Source: Limnospira platensis | GTDB lineage: Bacteria; Cyanobacteriota; Cyanobacteriia; Cyanobacteriales; Microcoleaceae | Direction: 5' to 3' (one strand) | Assembly: GCF_046480435.1 (NCBI RefSeq) | Contig: NZ_PKGC01000007.1 | Length of the DNA stretch: 64,000 nucleotides | Part shown: piece after piece, positions 43,244 to 52,120 of the stretch | How positions within the stretch are numbered: position 1 is the first letter of the stretch | How the letters are laid out: each line of letters begins with the position of its first letter | Program-made: the position numbers and the translations under genes | The notes under the pieces: generated by a model | What the model saw: the letters and a program-made list of their open reading frames with translations, nothing else | Told to the model about the DNA's origin: nothing | Databases searched by the model: none

Positions 43244-44536
43244 TTAAAAAATAAAATTTAGTTGTAAATGCCAGTGGTGGCGATCGCGAATAATGTGGAT
43301 TTTTTTAATAAATTCGCGCAGATAAAATCGTCTCTCGGTTTCCGATAAATCTAGCCAAAATTGGCGGATAGAAACCGCTTGGGCGGTGGCTTGTAAATTG
43401 ACTGGGGGAAGTTGAGATAATTGATTCTCTAGTTTGGCAATTTCTTGGCGCAATTTATAATCTCTAATGGTGGCAGTTTCACTGTCTAAAATTCCTGTGG
43501 TTTGCAGAGTTGGCAGTTGATTTATGATGTCTTTTTTACTGGCTATTTCATCATAGATTTGCTGCTTAAATCTGTCTAAATCTGGCATCTGTAATTGGGC
43601 AACTGCTGGGGGTAGGTCGGCACAAATTCGGTCAATAGTCGCCGATAAAACATCATGATAATTAAGGGATTTGCACTTAGTTAGACGCTGACATTTTAGG
43701 GGTCTTAAATAAAGATATTCTCGTTTTTTGTTATGGGTGGTAACGCGGGTAATGGTCATCCCTGAACTACATTCACTGCACATTAATAAACCAGCTAAAG
43801 AATGGGGGGCGCTGGCTGTGCGAGGTGGGAGGCGCTGGTTGCGTCTTAATAACCTATCGATTTGGGCGGCTTCTTCACGGGAAATAATCGGGATATGAGT
43901 ATTGGAAATAATCTCACTATTTTTATAAGCTAAATCCCCTCGATAAACGGGGTTAATTAACCAACGCTTCCCGGTAGTTACGGAGATTTTTTTATGATAT
44001 CGCTTTTGTAAATACCGGACTGCGCCGCGTAGGGAACCATAAATTAAAAAATGCTCAAAAAAGTCTTTAACAACGGGTGCGGTGCTGCGATCAATGGTGT
44101 AGCGGTCTTTTCCTCTACGGTAGCCATAGGGTGCTTTTCCGGGGGGAGGAATGGCTTTTAAACGGTTGCGTGCGTGTCCTTGGCGCAGACAACGGCTGTG
44201 GTAAGTTTGTTTAATTTCGGAGATGAATTTGATTAAATCTACACGGGAAATATCGGAGGACTTTAGGTCGGATTGAAGGGCGATAACTTGGATGTTTAAC
44301 TGTTGGAGTTGGCGGAGGCGATCGCTAACTTCTAGGACAGAGTTACCCAATTCTTCATAGCGTTGGATTAATAAATAGTTGGGGGGTGGTAGTTGTTGAC
44401 AATCTTCTAGGATTTGCTCTAGTTGTTGGCGATCGCCAAAATCTTGATAAATCCCATCAATATCCCATCCCCAAATCGTCGGATCTGGCGGCGGTTCTAA
44501 CAGCGGTTCCGTATAAGAATAGGCGAGAATTTTCAT
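43244..44536 (-). CDS. Serine-recombinase family protein with degenerate catalytic domain (XisF-like)
   Basis: A 430-residue large serine recombinase homologue. After a resolvase-like N-terminal domain (about 140 residues) comes the Recombinase domain (APYGYRRGKDRYTID ... INPVYRGDLAYKN ... HSLAGLLMCSECSSGM), then a zinc ribbon (CSEC...C) and a coiled coil. The expected Y-x-R-x-S active-site start reads YSYTE, and the D-R-L-G-R motif reads EELGNS, so nucleophile Ser10 and Arg8, Arg68 and Arg71 (gamma-delta numbering) are all replaced. It probably binds DNA without recombining it. It overlaps the VOC gene by 4 bp. Homologous to the XisF type seen across cyanobacteria. Confidence 0.82.
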   Translation of the reverse strand: MKILAYSYTEPLLEPPPDPTIWGWDIDGIYQDFGDRQQLEQILEDCQQLPPPNYLLIQRYEELGNSVLEVSDRLRQLQQLNIQVIALQSDLKSSDISRVDLIKFISEIKQTYHSRCLRQGHARNRLKAIPPPGKAPYGYRRGKDRYTIDRSTAPVVKDFFEHFLIYGSLRGAVRYLQKRYHKKISVTTGKRWLINPVYRGDLAYKNSEIISNTHIPIISREEAAQIDRLLRRNQRLPPRTASAPHSLAGLLMCSECSSGMTITRVTTHNKKREYLYLRPLKCQRLTKCKSLNYHDVLSATIDRICADLPPAVAQLQMPDLDRFKQQIYDEIASKKDIINQLPTLQTTGILDSETATIRDYKLRQEIAKLENQLSQLPPVNLQATAQAVSIRQFWLDLSETERRFYLREFIKKIHIIRDRHHWHLQLNFIF

Positions 44537-44895
44537 ATTTGACTCAATTCGATAATATTACCATCAGGGTCAGCCACAAAAAGGGCTGAACGACCGGAAG
44601 CGCTCATTTGAAACGGGTAATTATGGCGGGTGAGTTGTGCTTTGGCGATCGCCAAATCAGCCACCGCGAAAGCTAGATGTCGGTTGCGTCCCCATTTCGC
44701 TTCATTGACGCGATCGCCAATTACTTGTTCAGATTCAATTAGATGAATTTGCCAATCACCAATCTGATACCATATTCCTGGGAAATTCAAAGGGCGATCG
44801 ACTGTAGTTAACTGTAATATCTGGCTATAAAAATGCTGAGATTTTGCCAAGTCCGAGACTAAAATGGCGGCGTGTAGAGGTTTGGTGATATTCAT
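44533..44895 (-). CDS. VOC-superfamily (glyoxalase/dioxygenase-like) protein
   Basis: A 120-residue protein with the paired beta-alpha-beta-beta-beta modules of the VOC fold: KPLHAAILVSDLAKSQHFYSQ at the start, NRHLAFAVADL in the middle and FVADPDGNIIELSQI at the end. His (LHAAIL), His (RHLAF) and Glu (NIIEL) stand at metal-ligand places of the family. The reaction is not clear: lactoylglutathione lyase, fosfomycin-type and dioxygenase activities are all known. The stop overlaps the recombinase start by 4 bp, so the two are translationally coupled. Confidence 0.88.
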   Translation of the reverse strand: MNITKPLHAAILVSDLAKSQHFYSQILQLTTVDRPLNFPGIWYQIGDWQIHLIESEQVIGDRVNEAKWGRNRHLAFAVADLAIAKAQLTRHNYPFQMSASGRSALFVADPDGNIIELSQI

Positions 44896-45060
44896 AGTTG
44901 GGAGCTATTCTCGACAATTGTGATATTAGACCCATCGTAATATGCGATCGGGCGATCGCATCAACTCAAGCACTATTAACTAAATTATCACCAAATCCCC
45001 GTAACTCTGCTATAACCCCATTAAGATAGATAGGGAAAAGACCACAGGGCTAAAGATCCA

Positions 45061-46356
45061 ATGACTTCTATCCTACTTGAATCAAATATCACCCGCTCAC
45101 TAAACGCTCCCACCATCTACAAATTATCAAATGGTCTCACCATTGTGGCAGAACAGTTACCCGTTGAAGCCGTGAACTTGAATGTTTGGATTGATGTTGG
45201 ATCAGCTGTCGAACCCGACCCGATCAACGGGATGGCTCACTTTTTAGAACACATGGTGTTTAAAGGGACTCCCAACCTAAAAGCTGGAGAATTTGAAAGA
45301 CTGATCGAACAACGAGGCGCTTTAACCAATGCAGCCACCAGCCAGGACTACACCCATTATTATGTTACCAGCGCTCCCAGCGACTTTGCTACCCTAGCCC
45401 CCCTACAGCTTGAAGTAGTATTTAGCCCCAGTATTCCCGATGATGCTTTTGAGCGCGAGAGGCTAGTAGTATTAGAAGAAATCCGGCGATCTGAAGACAA
45501 CCCCGCGCGTCGTTCATTTCAGCGGACCATGGAAACAGCCTTTAAGCGTCTCCCCTATCGTCGGTCTGTACTAGGACCAGCGGCGGCTATTGAACAGTTA
45601 ACTCCTCAGCAAATGCGAGAGTTTCATCGCAGCCATTACTGTCCCCAAAAAACCACGATCGCAGTTGTGGGTAATTTACCTGTAGAGGCTTTAATTGAAA
45701 CAGTAGCCGAGTCTATCCCAGCACAGACATATCCAGAACTTCCCCCAGAAGTAGATCTGCATCATCTGATTCCAGAGTCAGGATTTAGCGAAATTGTCCG
45801 CCATGAAATCATAGATGATAGCTTACAACAAGCGCGATTAATGATGGTGTGGCGAGTTCCCGGACTTAATCAACTCTCAGAAACCTATGCTTTGGATGTT
45901 TTAGCTACAATTTTAGGTCAAGGTCGTACCTCCCGCTTAGTGCAGGATTTACGAGAAAAGCGGGGTTTAGTGTCTGGGATTAGTTGCAGCAATATGACCC
46001 AGAGGCTACAGGGAGTATTTTATATTTCCGCTCGGTTGCGGGTCGAACACTTAGCGGAAGCCGAAGCAGCGATCGCCGAACATATTAACCGACTCCACAG
46101 GGAATTAATCACCCCCACCGAAATGACCAGGGTACGGACTCAAGTGGCGAACAGGTTTATTTTTGGCAATGAAACACCAAGCGATCGCGCTAATTTGTAT
46201 GGTTACTATCAGGCGATCGTCGGAAATGTGAACCTAGCCTTAGAATATCCCCGCCAAATTCAATCCCTCAATGCAGAACAGTTACAACAAGCCATCCGCC
46301 AATATTTATTACCCCAAGCCTATGGGGTAGTTATCCTGAAACCTCATACCCCCTAA
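45061..46356 (+). CDS. M16-family zinc peptidase (processing-peptidase type)
   Basis: A 431-residue single-unit M16 protease. The inverted zinc motif HFLEH (His60, Glu63, His64) with MVFKGTPNLKAGEFE is intact, and EEIRRSEDNPARRSFQRTME follows. The C-terminal half has the noncatalytic M16C region (GQGRTSRLVQDLREKRGLV). Family members process or degrade peptides. Cyanobacteria usually have a second M16 gene beside it for heterodimer formation; here none is visible nearby. Confidence 0.93.
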   Translation: MTSILLESNITRSLNAPTIYKLSNGLTIVAEQLPVEAVNLNVWIDVGSAVEPDPINGMAHFLEHMVFKGTPNLKAGEFERLIEQRGALTNAATSQDYTHYYVTSAPSDFATLAPLQLEVVFSPSIPDDAFERERLVVLEEIRRSEDNPARRSFQRTMETAFKRLPYRRSVLGPAAAIEQLTPQQMREFHRSHYCPQKTTIAVVGNLPVEALIETVAESIPAQTYPELPPEVDLHHLIPESGFSEIVRHEIIDDSLQQARLMMVWRVPGLNQLSETYALDVLATILGQGRTSRLVQDLREKRGLVSGISCSNMTQRLQGVFYISARLRVEHLAEAEAAIAEHINRLHRELITPTEMTRVRTQVANRFIFGNETPSDRANLYGYYQAIVGNVNLALEYPRQIQSLNAEQLQQAIRQYLLPQAYGVVILKPHTP

Positions 46357-46396
46357 TGAAACCGAAACCGGGAGTTGATATCCCCTTCTAAATCTC

Positions 46397-46446
46397 GACC
46401 CCCTCTGATATTTTGTATCAAATAATGAATTTTTGTAGAGGGGGTC
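46397..46446. other. Perfect 10-bp inverted repeat upstream of the C39 gene
   Basis: GACCCCCTCT (46397-46406) and AGAGGGGGTC (46437-46446) are perfect complements around a 30-nt A/T-rich loop. It lies 40 bp after the M16 stop and 47 bp before the next ATG, so it could end the M16 transcript, though no T-run follows, or act as an operator for the following gene. Confidence 0.45.
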
Positions 46447-46492
46447 AACAAACCATGTACAATTGCAGTGATTTTGTGACCTAGCACCAAAA

Positions 46493-48313
46493 ATGAGACT
46501 ACAAGATTTCCTAGGAACCAATACTCGATATGATATACAACAGATTTATGATGACGAGGCTCTGAGTCGTCAAATTCAGACTCGGCTCATTGATTTAGGG
46601 CTCCTCAATCCGCCCGTTGATGGTATTTTTGGCCCCTTATCAACAGCCGCATTCAGACGATTTCAGGAGTTAATGAACATCAGTGAATCTGGTATTCTGG
46701 CCTCTGAAACTGCCCAAAAACTCCTAGAAACTACCACTATGCGGCCCCCGAACATGAGGCTTGAGGATTTTCTGGGAACTAATATTCGATATGACTTCCA
46801 AGCCATTGATGATAATGAAGCCCTGAGTCGTCAAATTCAGACTCGGCTCATTGATTTAGGACTCCTAGCGCCGCCCGTTGATGGTATTTTTGGCCCCTTA
46901 TCAAGAGCCGCATTCAGACGATTTCAGGAGTTAATCAACATCAGTGAATCTGGTGTTTTGGACTCTGAGACCGCCCAAAAACTGATAGACACCACAACTA
47001 TTCGACGTGAAAATATGAGACTACAAGACTTTGTGGGGACTAATATTCGATATGACTTCCAAGCCATTTATGATAATGAAGCTCTGAGTCGTCAAATTCA
47101 GATTAGGCTCATTGATTTAGGACTCCTAGCACCGCCCGCTGATGGCATATTCGGCCCCTTGTCAAGGGCGGCTTTTCGGAATTTTCAGGAGTTAATGAAC
47201 TGTAGCGAACCCAGTGGCATTCTGGGAACAGATACCGCCAAAAAACTCATAGAAACCAAAACTGTGAGTCGGCCGGGAAATATGCGGCTACAGGACTTCC
47301 TCGGAACCAATCTCCGTTATGATGTGAAGGCGATTAATGATGATGCAGGTTTGAGCCGTCAAATTCAAATCCGGCTCATTGATTTAGGGCTGCTAGACCC
47401 GCCAGCAGATGGTATATTCGGTCCAAAGTCAACCGCCGCGCTGCATCGTTTTCAGCAGTTAATGGAATGCCAAGAACCGGGATTTATTGGTTCTGAGACT
47501 GCCAAAAAACTCATTGAAACTAAGGTTTCCGACCTCCCCGTAACTACTCCCATTTTAAGAGTAATCAGAAATACAGTTTTCAAGGTGAGACCGATCGCCT
47601 CTTCTCAACTGAATAACTCCGAGAAATTTTCAGTACCAGCCGGACGGGAATTTTCAGTTTTGGCTTATGATCCGATCCGGGCACATTTAAGGGTAGCTTT
47701 GCGTAATCAGTCCTTTGGCGGTTATTCTGTGTTGTATATTTGGGGTGGCCATGTGGAAGTTTACGAGGGAGGGAGCAGAACCCATCCCCGACCCCTACCG
47801 ACAAGCCGTCGTTTGAATGTTCCCTTCAAGTCACAATTAGATAATTTCTATAACCCCACAGGGTCTTGTAATGTGACTTCCCTGGCCATGTGTTTGGAAT
47901 ATTTTAATATTCCGCGTCGCGATTTGAGATATCGTCAATTTGAGGATGAACTATATCGCTATGCCCTGAATATGGGTTATAGTCGCCATAATCCCTACGA
48001 TTTAGCTCGCATTGTCCGAGACTATGGTGCTAGGGATCATTTTACCGAAAATGCCGTAATTGAGGACGTGCAGGACTGGGTAGCAGCGGGTTATCCGGCG
48101 GTTATCCACGGATACTTTACCTCCTTTGGGCATATTATCGTCGTGGTAGGCTATGACCAAAATGGGTTTATCGTCCATGACCCTTATGGCGAGTGGTTTT
48201 CAACCGGATATCGAACCGATTTAAGTGGTGCTTACTTACACTACTCCTATCGACTTATTCGGCGGGTGTGTATTCCTGATGGGAATTTTTGGGTGCATTT
48301 CATCTCCAGGTGA
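46493..48313 (+). CDS. Four peptidoglycan-binding-like modules plus SH3-like and C39-like peptidase domain
   Basis: 606 residues without signal peptide. Four modules begin at residues 1, 88, 175 and 264, each opening MRLxDFxGTN and containing a PG_binding_1-type unit (LSRQIQTRLIDLGLL..PVDGIFGP). An SH3-like segment (about 355-440, FKVRPIASSQLNNSEKFSVP) resembles the modules of the 36-39 kb protein. The C-terminal about 160 residues form a C39-like cysteine peptidase: Cys459 (GSCNVTSLAM), His547 (FGHIIVVVGY), Asp in HDPYGEW. It likely binds a cell-wall or glycan polymer and cuts or cross-links a peptide. The next gene is a copy of its last 433 codons. Confidence 0.82.
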   Translation: MRLQDFLGTNTRYDIQQIYDDEALSRQIQTRLIDLGLLNPPVDGIFGPLSTAAFRRFQELMNISESGILASETAQKLLETTTMRPPNMRLEDFLGTNIRYDFQAIDDNEALSRQIQTRLIDLGLLAPPVDGIFGPLSRAAFRRFQELINISESGVLDSETAQKLIDTTTIRRENMRLQDFVGTNIRYDFQAIYDNEALSRQIQIRLIDLGLLAPPADGIFGPLSRAAFRNFQELMNCSEPSGILGTDTAKKLIETKTVSRPGNMRLQDFLGTNLRYDVKAINDDAGLSRQIQIRLIDLGLLDPPADGIFGPKSTAALHRFQQLMECQEPGFIGSETAKKLIETKVSDLPVTTPILRVIRNTVFKVRPIASSQLNNSEKFSVPAGREFSVLAYDPIRAHLRVALRNQSFGGYSVLYIWGGHVEVYEGGSRTHPRPLPTSRRLNVPFKSQLDNFYNPTGSCNVTSLAMCLEYFNIPRRDLRYRQFEDELYRYALNMGYSRHNPYDLARIVRDYGARDHFTENAVIEDVQDWVAAGYPAVIHGYFTSFGHIIVVVGYDQNGFIVHDPYGEWFSTGYRTDLSGAYLHYSYRLIRRVCIPDGNFWVHFISR

Positions 48314-48429
48314 GATAATTTTAACCCCACTTTAACCAACTCCTAATAACTTGCATAACTCCTGTGGAGTTGTGGAGTACATAGCCAGCCGAGCAACTTC
48401 TACAAAACACCAAAATTAGAACTATAGAC

Positions 48430-49728
48430 ATGAGACTACAGGACTTTGTGGGGACTAATACTCAATATGATATCAAAGCCATTTATGATAATGAAGCTCT
48501 GAGTCGTCAAATTCAAACTCGACTGATTGATTTAGGACTCCTAGCGCCGCCAGTTGATGGCATATTTGGCCCCAATTCAACGGCAGCTTTTCGGAGTTTT
48601 CAGGAGTTAATGAACTGTAGCGAACCCAGTGGCATTTTGGGAACGGATACCGCCAAGAAGCTGATCGAAACCAAAAGTGTCAATCGCCAGGGAAATATGA
48701 GGCTACAGAACTTCCTGGGTACAGATATCCGATATGATGTGAAGGAAATTAATGCTGATGCAGGTTTGAGTCGTCAAATTCAAATCCGGCTGATTGATTT
48801 AGGGCTGCTAGACCCGCCAGCAGATGGCATATTCGGTCCCAAGTCAACGGCGGCGCTGCATCGTTTTCAGCAGTTAATGGAATGCGAAGAACCGGGATTT
48901 ATTGGGTCAGAGACTGCCAAAAAATTAATTGAAGCTAAGGTTTCTGACCTCCCGGTAACTACTCCGATGTTAAAAGTGACCAGAGATACAGTTTTGAAGG
49001 TCAAACCGATCGCCTCTTCTCAACTGAATAACTCCGAGAAATTTTCGATTCCAGCGGGACGGGAATTTTCAGTTTTGGCTTATGATCCGATCCGGGCACA
49101 TTTAAGGATAGCTTTGCGTAATGAGTCCTTTGGCGGTTATTCTGTGTTGTATATTTGGGGTGGTCATGCGGAAGTTTACGAGGGAGGAACCCAAACCTAC
49201 CCCAGACCCCTACCGAGAAGCCATCGTCTGAATGTTCCCTTCAAGTCACAATTAGATAATTTCTATAACCCCACAGGGGCTTGTAATGTGACTTCCCTGG
49301 CTATGTGTTTGGAATATTTTAATATTCCCCGCCGTGATACGAGATATCGTCAATTTGAGGATGAACTGTATCGCTATGCTATCAATAAGGGCTATAGTCG
49401 CCACAGTCCCTACGATTTAGCCCGCATTGTGCGAGACTATGGTGCTAGGGATTATTTTACCGAAAATGCGGTAATTGAGGATGTGCAGGACTGGGTAGCA
49501 GCGGGTTATCCGGCGGTTATCCACGGATACTTTACCTCCTTTGGGCATATTATTGTGGTGGTGGGCTATGACCAAAATGGGTTTATTGTCCATGACCCTT
49601 ATGGGGAGTGGTTCTCCAGTGGATATCGAACCGATCTAAGTGGTGCTTACTTACACTACTCCTATCAACTAATTCGGCGGGTGTGTATCCCTGATGGCAG
49701 TTTTTGGGTGCATTTTATCTCGAAGTAA
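48430..49728 (+). CDS. Paralogue: two peptidoglycan-binding-like modules plus SH3-like and C39-like peptidase domain
   Basis: 432 residues. It corresponds codon for codon to residues 175-606 of the preceding protein (both 1299 bp including stop), starting at the Met of module 3, so it arose by tandem duplication of the 3' part. Catalytic Cys285 (GACNVTSLAM), His373 and Asp (HDPYGEW) are kept. Differences from the parent are scattered substitutions without indels, which shows both copies are under coding constraint. No signal peptide. It ends 6 bp before the convergent yvcK stop. Confidence 0.82.
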   Translation: MRLQDFVGTNTQYDIKAIYDNEALSRQIQTRLIDLGLLAPPVDGIFGPNSTAAFRSFQELMNCSEPSGILGTDTAKKLIETKSVNRQGNMRLQNFLGTDIRYDVKEINADAGLSRQIQIRLIDLGLLDPPADGIFGPKSTAALHRFQQLMECEEPGFIGSETAKKLIEAKVSDLPVTTPMLKVTRDTVLKVKPIASSQLNNSEKFSIPAGREFSVLAYDPIRAHLRIALRNESFGGYSVLYIWGGHAEVYEGGTQTYPRPLPRSHRLNVPFKSQLDNFYNPTGACNVTSLAMCLEYFNIPRRDTRYRQFEDELYRYAINKGYSRHSPYDLARIVRDYGARDYFTENAVIEDVQDWVAAGYPAVIHGYFTSFGHIIVVVGYDQNGFIVHDPYGEWFSSGYRTDLSGAYLHYSYQLIRRVCIPDGSFWVHFISK

Positions 49729-49734
49729 CAAGGT

Positions 49735-51111
49735 CTAAACTCTGCTGTACCAACGCAATAGGACTTGGGCGAGTCGTTTGGAGTTGTGGCGGACATAGCC
49801 AGTGTCGCTATCAACTTCAATGATATTGGTTAATACCATTCTTCGCCCTAATTCCTTGACGGCTTCCCGGTCAATGAAAACCGGGTGAGAGTCTTCTTGA
49901 GCATAGCGGATTAATGCTTGAGCTGGGGGGACTTTTCCTTGGACTAAGACGGCATCAAATAGTTTATGGCCACAAGCGTCATCGATCGCCCGAATGTGGT
50001 CGGCGACGCTATAGTTATCAGTTTCCCCTGGTTGGGTCATGACATTACAAACATAGATGCGGGGGACTTGGCTTTGAGCGATCGCTTCGGTAATTTCTGG
50101 GACCAATAAATTGGGGATAACGCTAGTGTAGAGGCTACCCGGTCCGATAATAATCAAATCTGCTTCTTGAATGGCGCTAATAGCTTTAGGAAGGGCTGGG
50201 GGGTTGGCAGGTGTGCAACCAATTTTGACAATTTTACCCCTAGCTTCTGTAATACTAGACTCTCCATGAATACGACGGCCATCTTCTAATTTAGCCCACA
50301 GGTGAACATCGCTGAGGGTAGCGGGTAGGACTTGACCGCGAATAGCCAAAACCTTAGAACTAGCTGCGATCGCCCTTTCCAGGTCTCCGGTCACCTCTCC
50401 CATAGCCGTGAGGAATAAATTGCCAAAACTGTGACCTGTTAAACCATCGCCAGCCCGAAATCGGTATTGGAATAATTCAGTGAATAGCTTTTCCTCGTCA
50501 GCTAAGGCCGCTAAACAGTTGCGAATATCTCCTGGGGGTAACACTCCAATTTCGCGGCGCAAGCGCCCAGAGGAGCCACCATCGTCCGCTACGGTAACAA
50601 TAGCGGTGATATTAGCGCTGTAATCTTTCAAACCCCGCAGCAGGGTTGATAGACCTGTTCCGCCGCCAATAACTACGATTTTCGGACCTCGGTTGAGGCG
50701 GCGCAATGCGATGAGGCGATCGACCAATTCCTGATCACCTTCGGGGGTGAATACCTGGGTAATAGAGTTAAAGCTGCGACTCTGACCCCAAAAAATGAAT
50801 AGTAAACCCGCCAAAATTAGCAACGGCCCAGAAATCGAGTTAGGGATAATTTGGGTAATCCATTCCAAAAATCCCCTCAGCAGTTGCAAAATATAGAAAA
50901 TTGGGGTCATTCCTGTCCAGATAGCTAACCCCAAACTGGTCAGCAATACCCCACCGGCGCTAATGAGTAACCACCGTTTGACTAGCAAACCGGGGGCTAA
51001 CCATTTGAACCACTGTCCTATTCTATGGGAGGAACGGTAGCCTGAGCGACTCCAATTTAGTCGGAGTTTGAACAGGCGACGCAGTTTCAACCTAAGAGAA
51101 ATAATCGACAT
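49735..51111 (-). CDS. yvcK: YvcK/CofD-like gluconeogenesis factor with N-terminal membrane segments
   Basis: A 458-residue protein. The C-terminal domain has the YvcK hallmark VVIGGGTGLSTLLRGLKDY, VTVADDGGSSGRLRRE and PPGDIRNCLAAL, and IIGPGSLYTSVIPNLLV further on. YvcK proteins bind UDP-sugars and are needed for cell-wall homeostasis in gluconeogenic growth. Two or three membrane segments at residues about 38-115 precede it, a cyanobacterial feature. Convergent to the C39 gene with only 6 bp between stops; divergent from the MlaF-like gene. Confidence 0.92.
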   Translation of the reverse strand: MSIISLRLKLRRLFKLRLNWSRSGYRSSHRIGQWFKWLAPGLLVKRWLLISAGGVLLTSLGLAIWTGMTPIFYILQLLRGFLEWITQIIPNSISGPLLILAGLLFIFWGQSRSFNSITQVFTPEGDQELVDRLIALRRLNRGPKIVVIGGGTGLSTLLRGLKDYSANITAIVTVADDGGSSGRLRREIGVLPPGDIRNCLAALADEEKLFTELFQYRFRAGDGLTGHSFGNLFLTAMGEVTGDLERAIAASSKVLAIRGQVLPATLSDVHLWAKLEDGRRIHGESSITEARGKIVKIGCTPANPPALPKAISAIQEADLIIIGPGSLYTSVIPNLLVPEITEAIAQSQVPRIYVCNVMTQPGETDNYSVADHIRAIDDACGHKLFDAVLVQGKVPPAQALIRYAQEDSHPVFIDREAVKELGRRMVLTNIIEVDSDTGYVRHNSKRLAQVLLRWYSRV

Positions 51112-51241
51112 TTGATAATAGACCTCATAAAAATCTGTTGTGGTTAAATTTGGGCAAACCTAATTCGAGATGATAGCCTGTATCTCGCAACTTATAGTTA
51201 TGTAGATAGTCCATAGGGGAAGAGTCTATGGCCAATGGGGA

Positions 51242-52048
51242 ATGGGAACTGAATCAAAATCTAATATGTCTGAGCCACTAATTGAACTGCGAGGAATTTC
51301 TAAAACCTTTGGTTCCAATGTGATTTTAGATGGGGTAGATCTAAGCATCTATCAGGGTCAAGCCTTGGGAATTATCGGCCCTTCTGGGACGGGAAAATCA
51401 ACGATTTTGCGGATTATAGCCGGGTTATTGCCTCCTGATGCTGGAGAAGTATATGTCAAGGGACAACTGCGACGGGGTTGGGTGGATGATCTTAGTGATC
51501 CGATTGGTATTGGCATGGTGTTTCAGAATGCGGCTTTGTTTGACTCTCTGAATGTTGAACAAAATGTGGGATTTCGTTTGTATGAACACAGCAGACTTTC
51601 CCAGGCTACTATTCGTCAATTAGTTGAGGAAAGGCTAGAAATGGTGGGTCTGCCTAATATTTGCGATCGCTATCCGGCAGAATTATCTGGAGGAATGCGA
51701 AAACGGGTGAGTTTTGCCAGAGCAATTATGCCCAACCCGGAAAACCCCAGCGATAACCCTGAAGTTATACTTTATGACGAACCAACGGCGGGTTTAGATC
51801 CGATCGCTTCAACGGTGATTGAAGATTTGATTCGCAGCCTGCAAAAGCGGGACGGGGGTGGCAGCACCTATGTGATGGTGACACACCAAGATAGTACGAT
51901 CCGCAGAACCACAGACCAGGTAATTTTTTTGTATAAAGGTCAAATTCAATGGCAAGGGTCGATTGAGGAGGCTTACAGGTCCGATAATCCAGCGCTGATA
52001 CAGTTTTTTACGGGCAGTGTAAGCGGACCCATTCAGGTGGTCAATTAG
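51242..52048 (+). CDS. MlaF-type ABC transporter ATP-binding protein
   Basis: A 268-residue ABC ATPase with Walker A GPSGTGKST, the signature LSGGMRKRVSFARA and Walker B ILYDEPTAGLDPIAST. The LSGGM-KRV form and the TAGLDP box mark the MlaF/TTG2 lipid transport group (Mce systems). It is followed after 72 bp by an MlaD-like gene, so both belong to a phospholipid or glycolipid transport system across the periplasm; the MlaE permease is elsewhere. An ATG eight codons downstream (51266) is an alternative start. Confidence 0.9.
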   Translation: MGTESKSNMSEPLIELRGISKTFGSNVILDGVDLSIYQGQALGIIGPSGTGKSTILRIIAGLLPPDAGEVYVKGQLRRGWVDDLSDPIGIGMVFQNAALFDSLNVEQNVGFRLYEHSRLSQATIRQLVEERLEMVGLPNICDRYPAELSGGMRKRVSFARAIMPNPENPSDNPEVILYDEPTAGLDPIASTVIEDLIRSLQKRDGGGSTYVMVTHQDSTIRRTTDQVIFLYKGQIQWQGSIEEAYRSDNPALIQFFTGSVSGPIQVVN

Positions 52049-52120
52049 CTGATGGGAGCCAGAAAATTGTTAAGTTAACCTAACATAGGAAGATGGGACA
52101 GGCAAATGGGAGGATAAATA

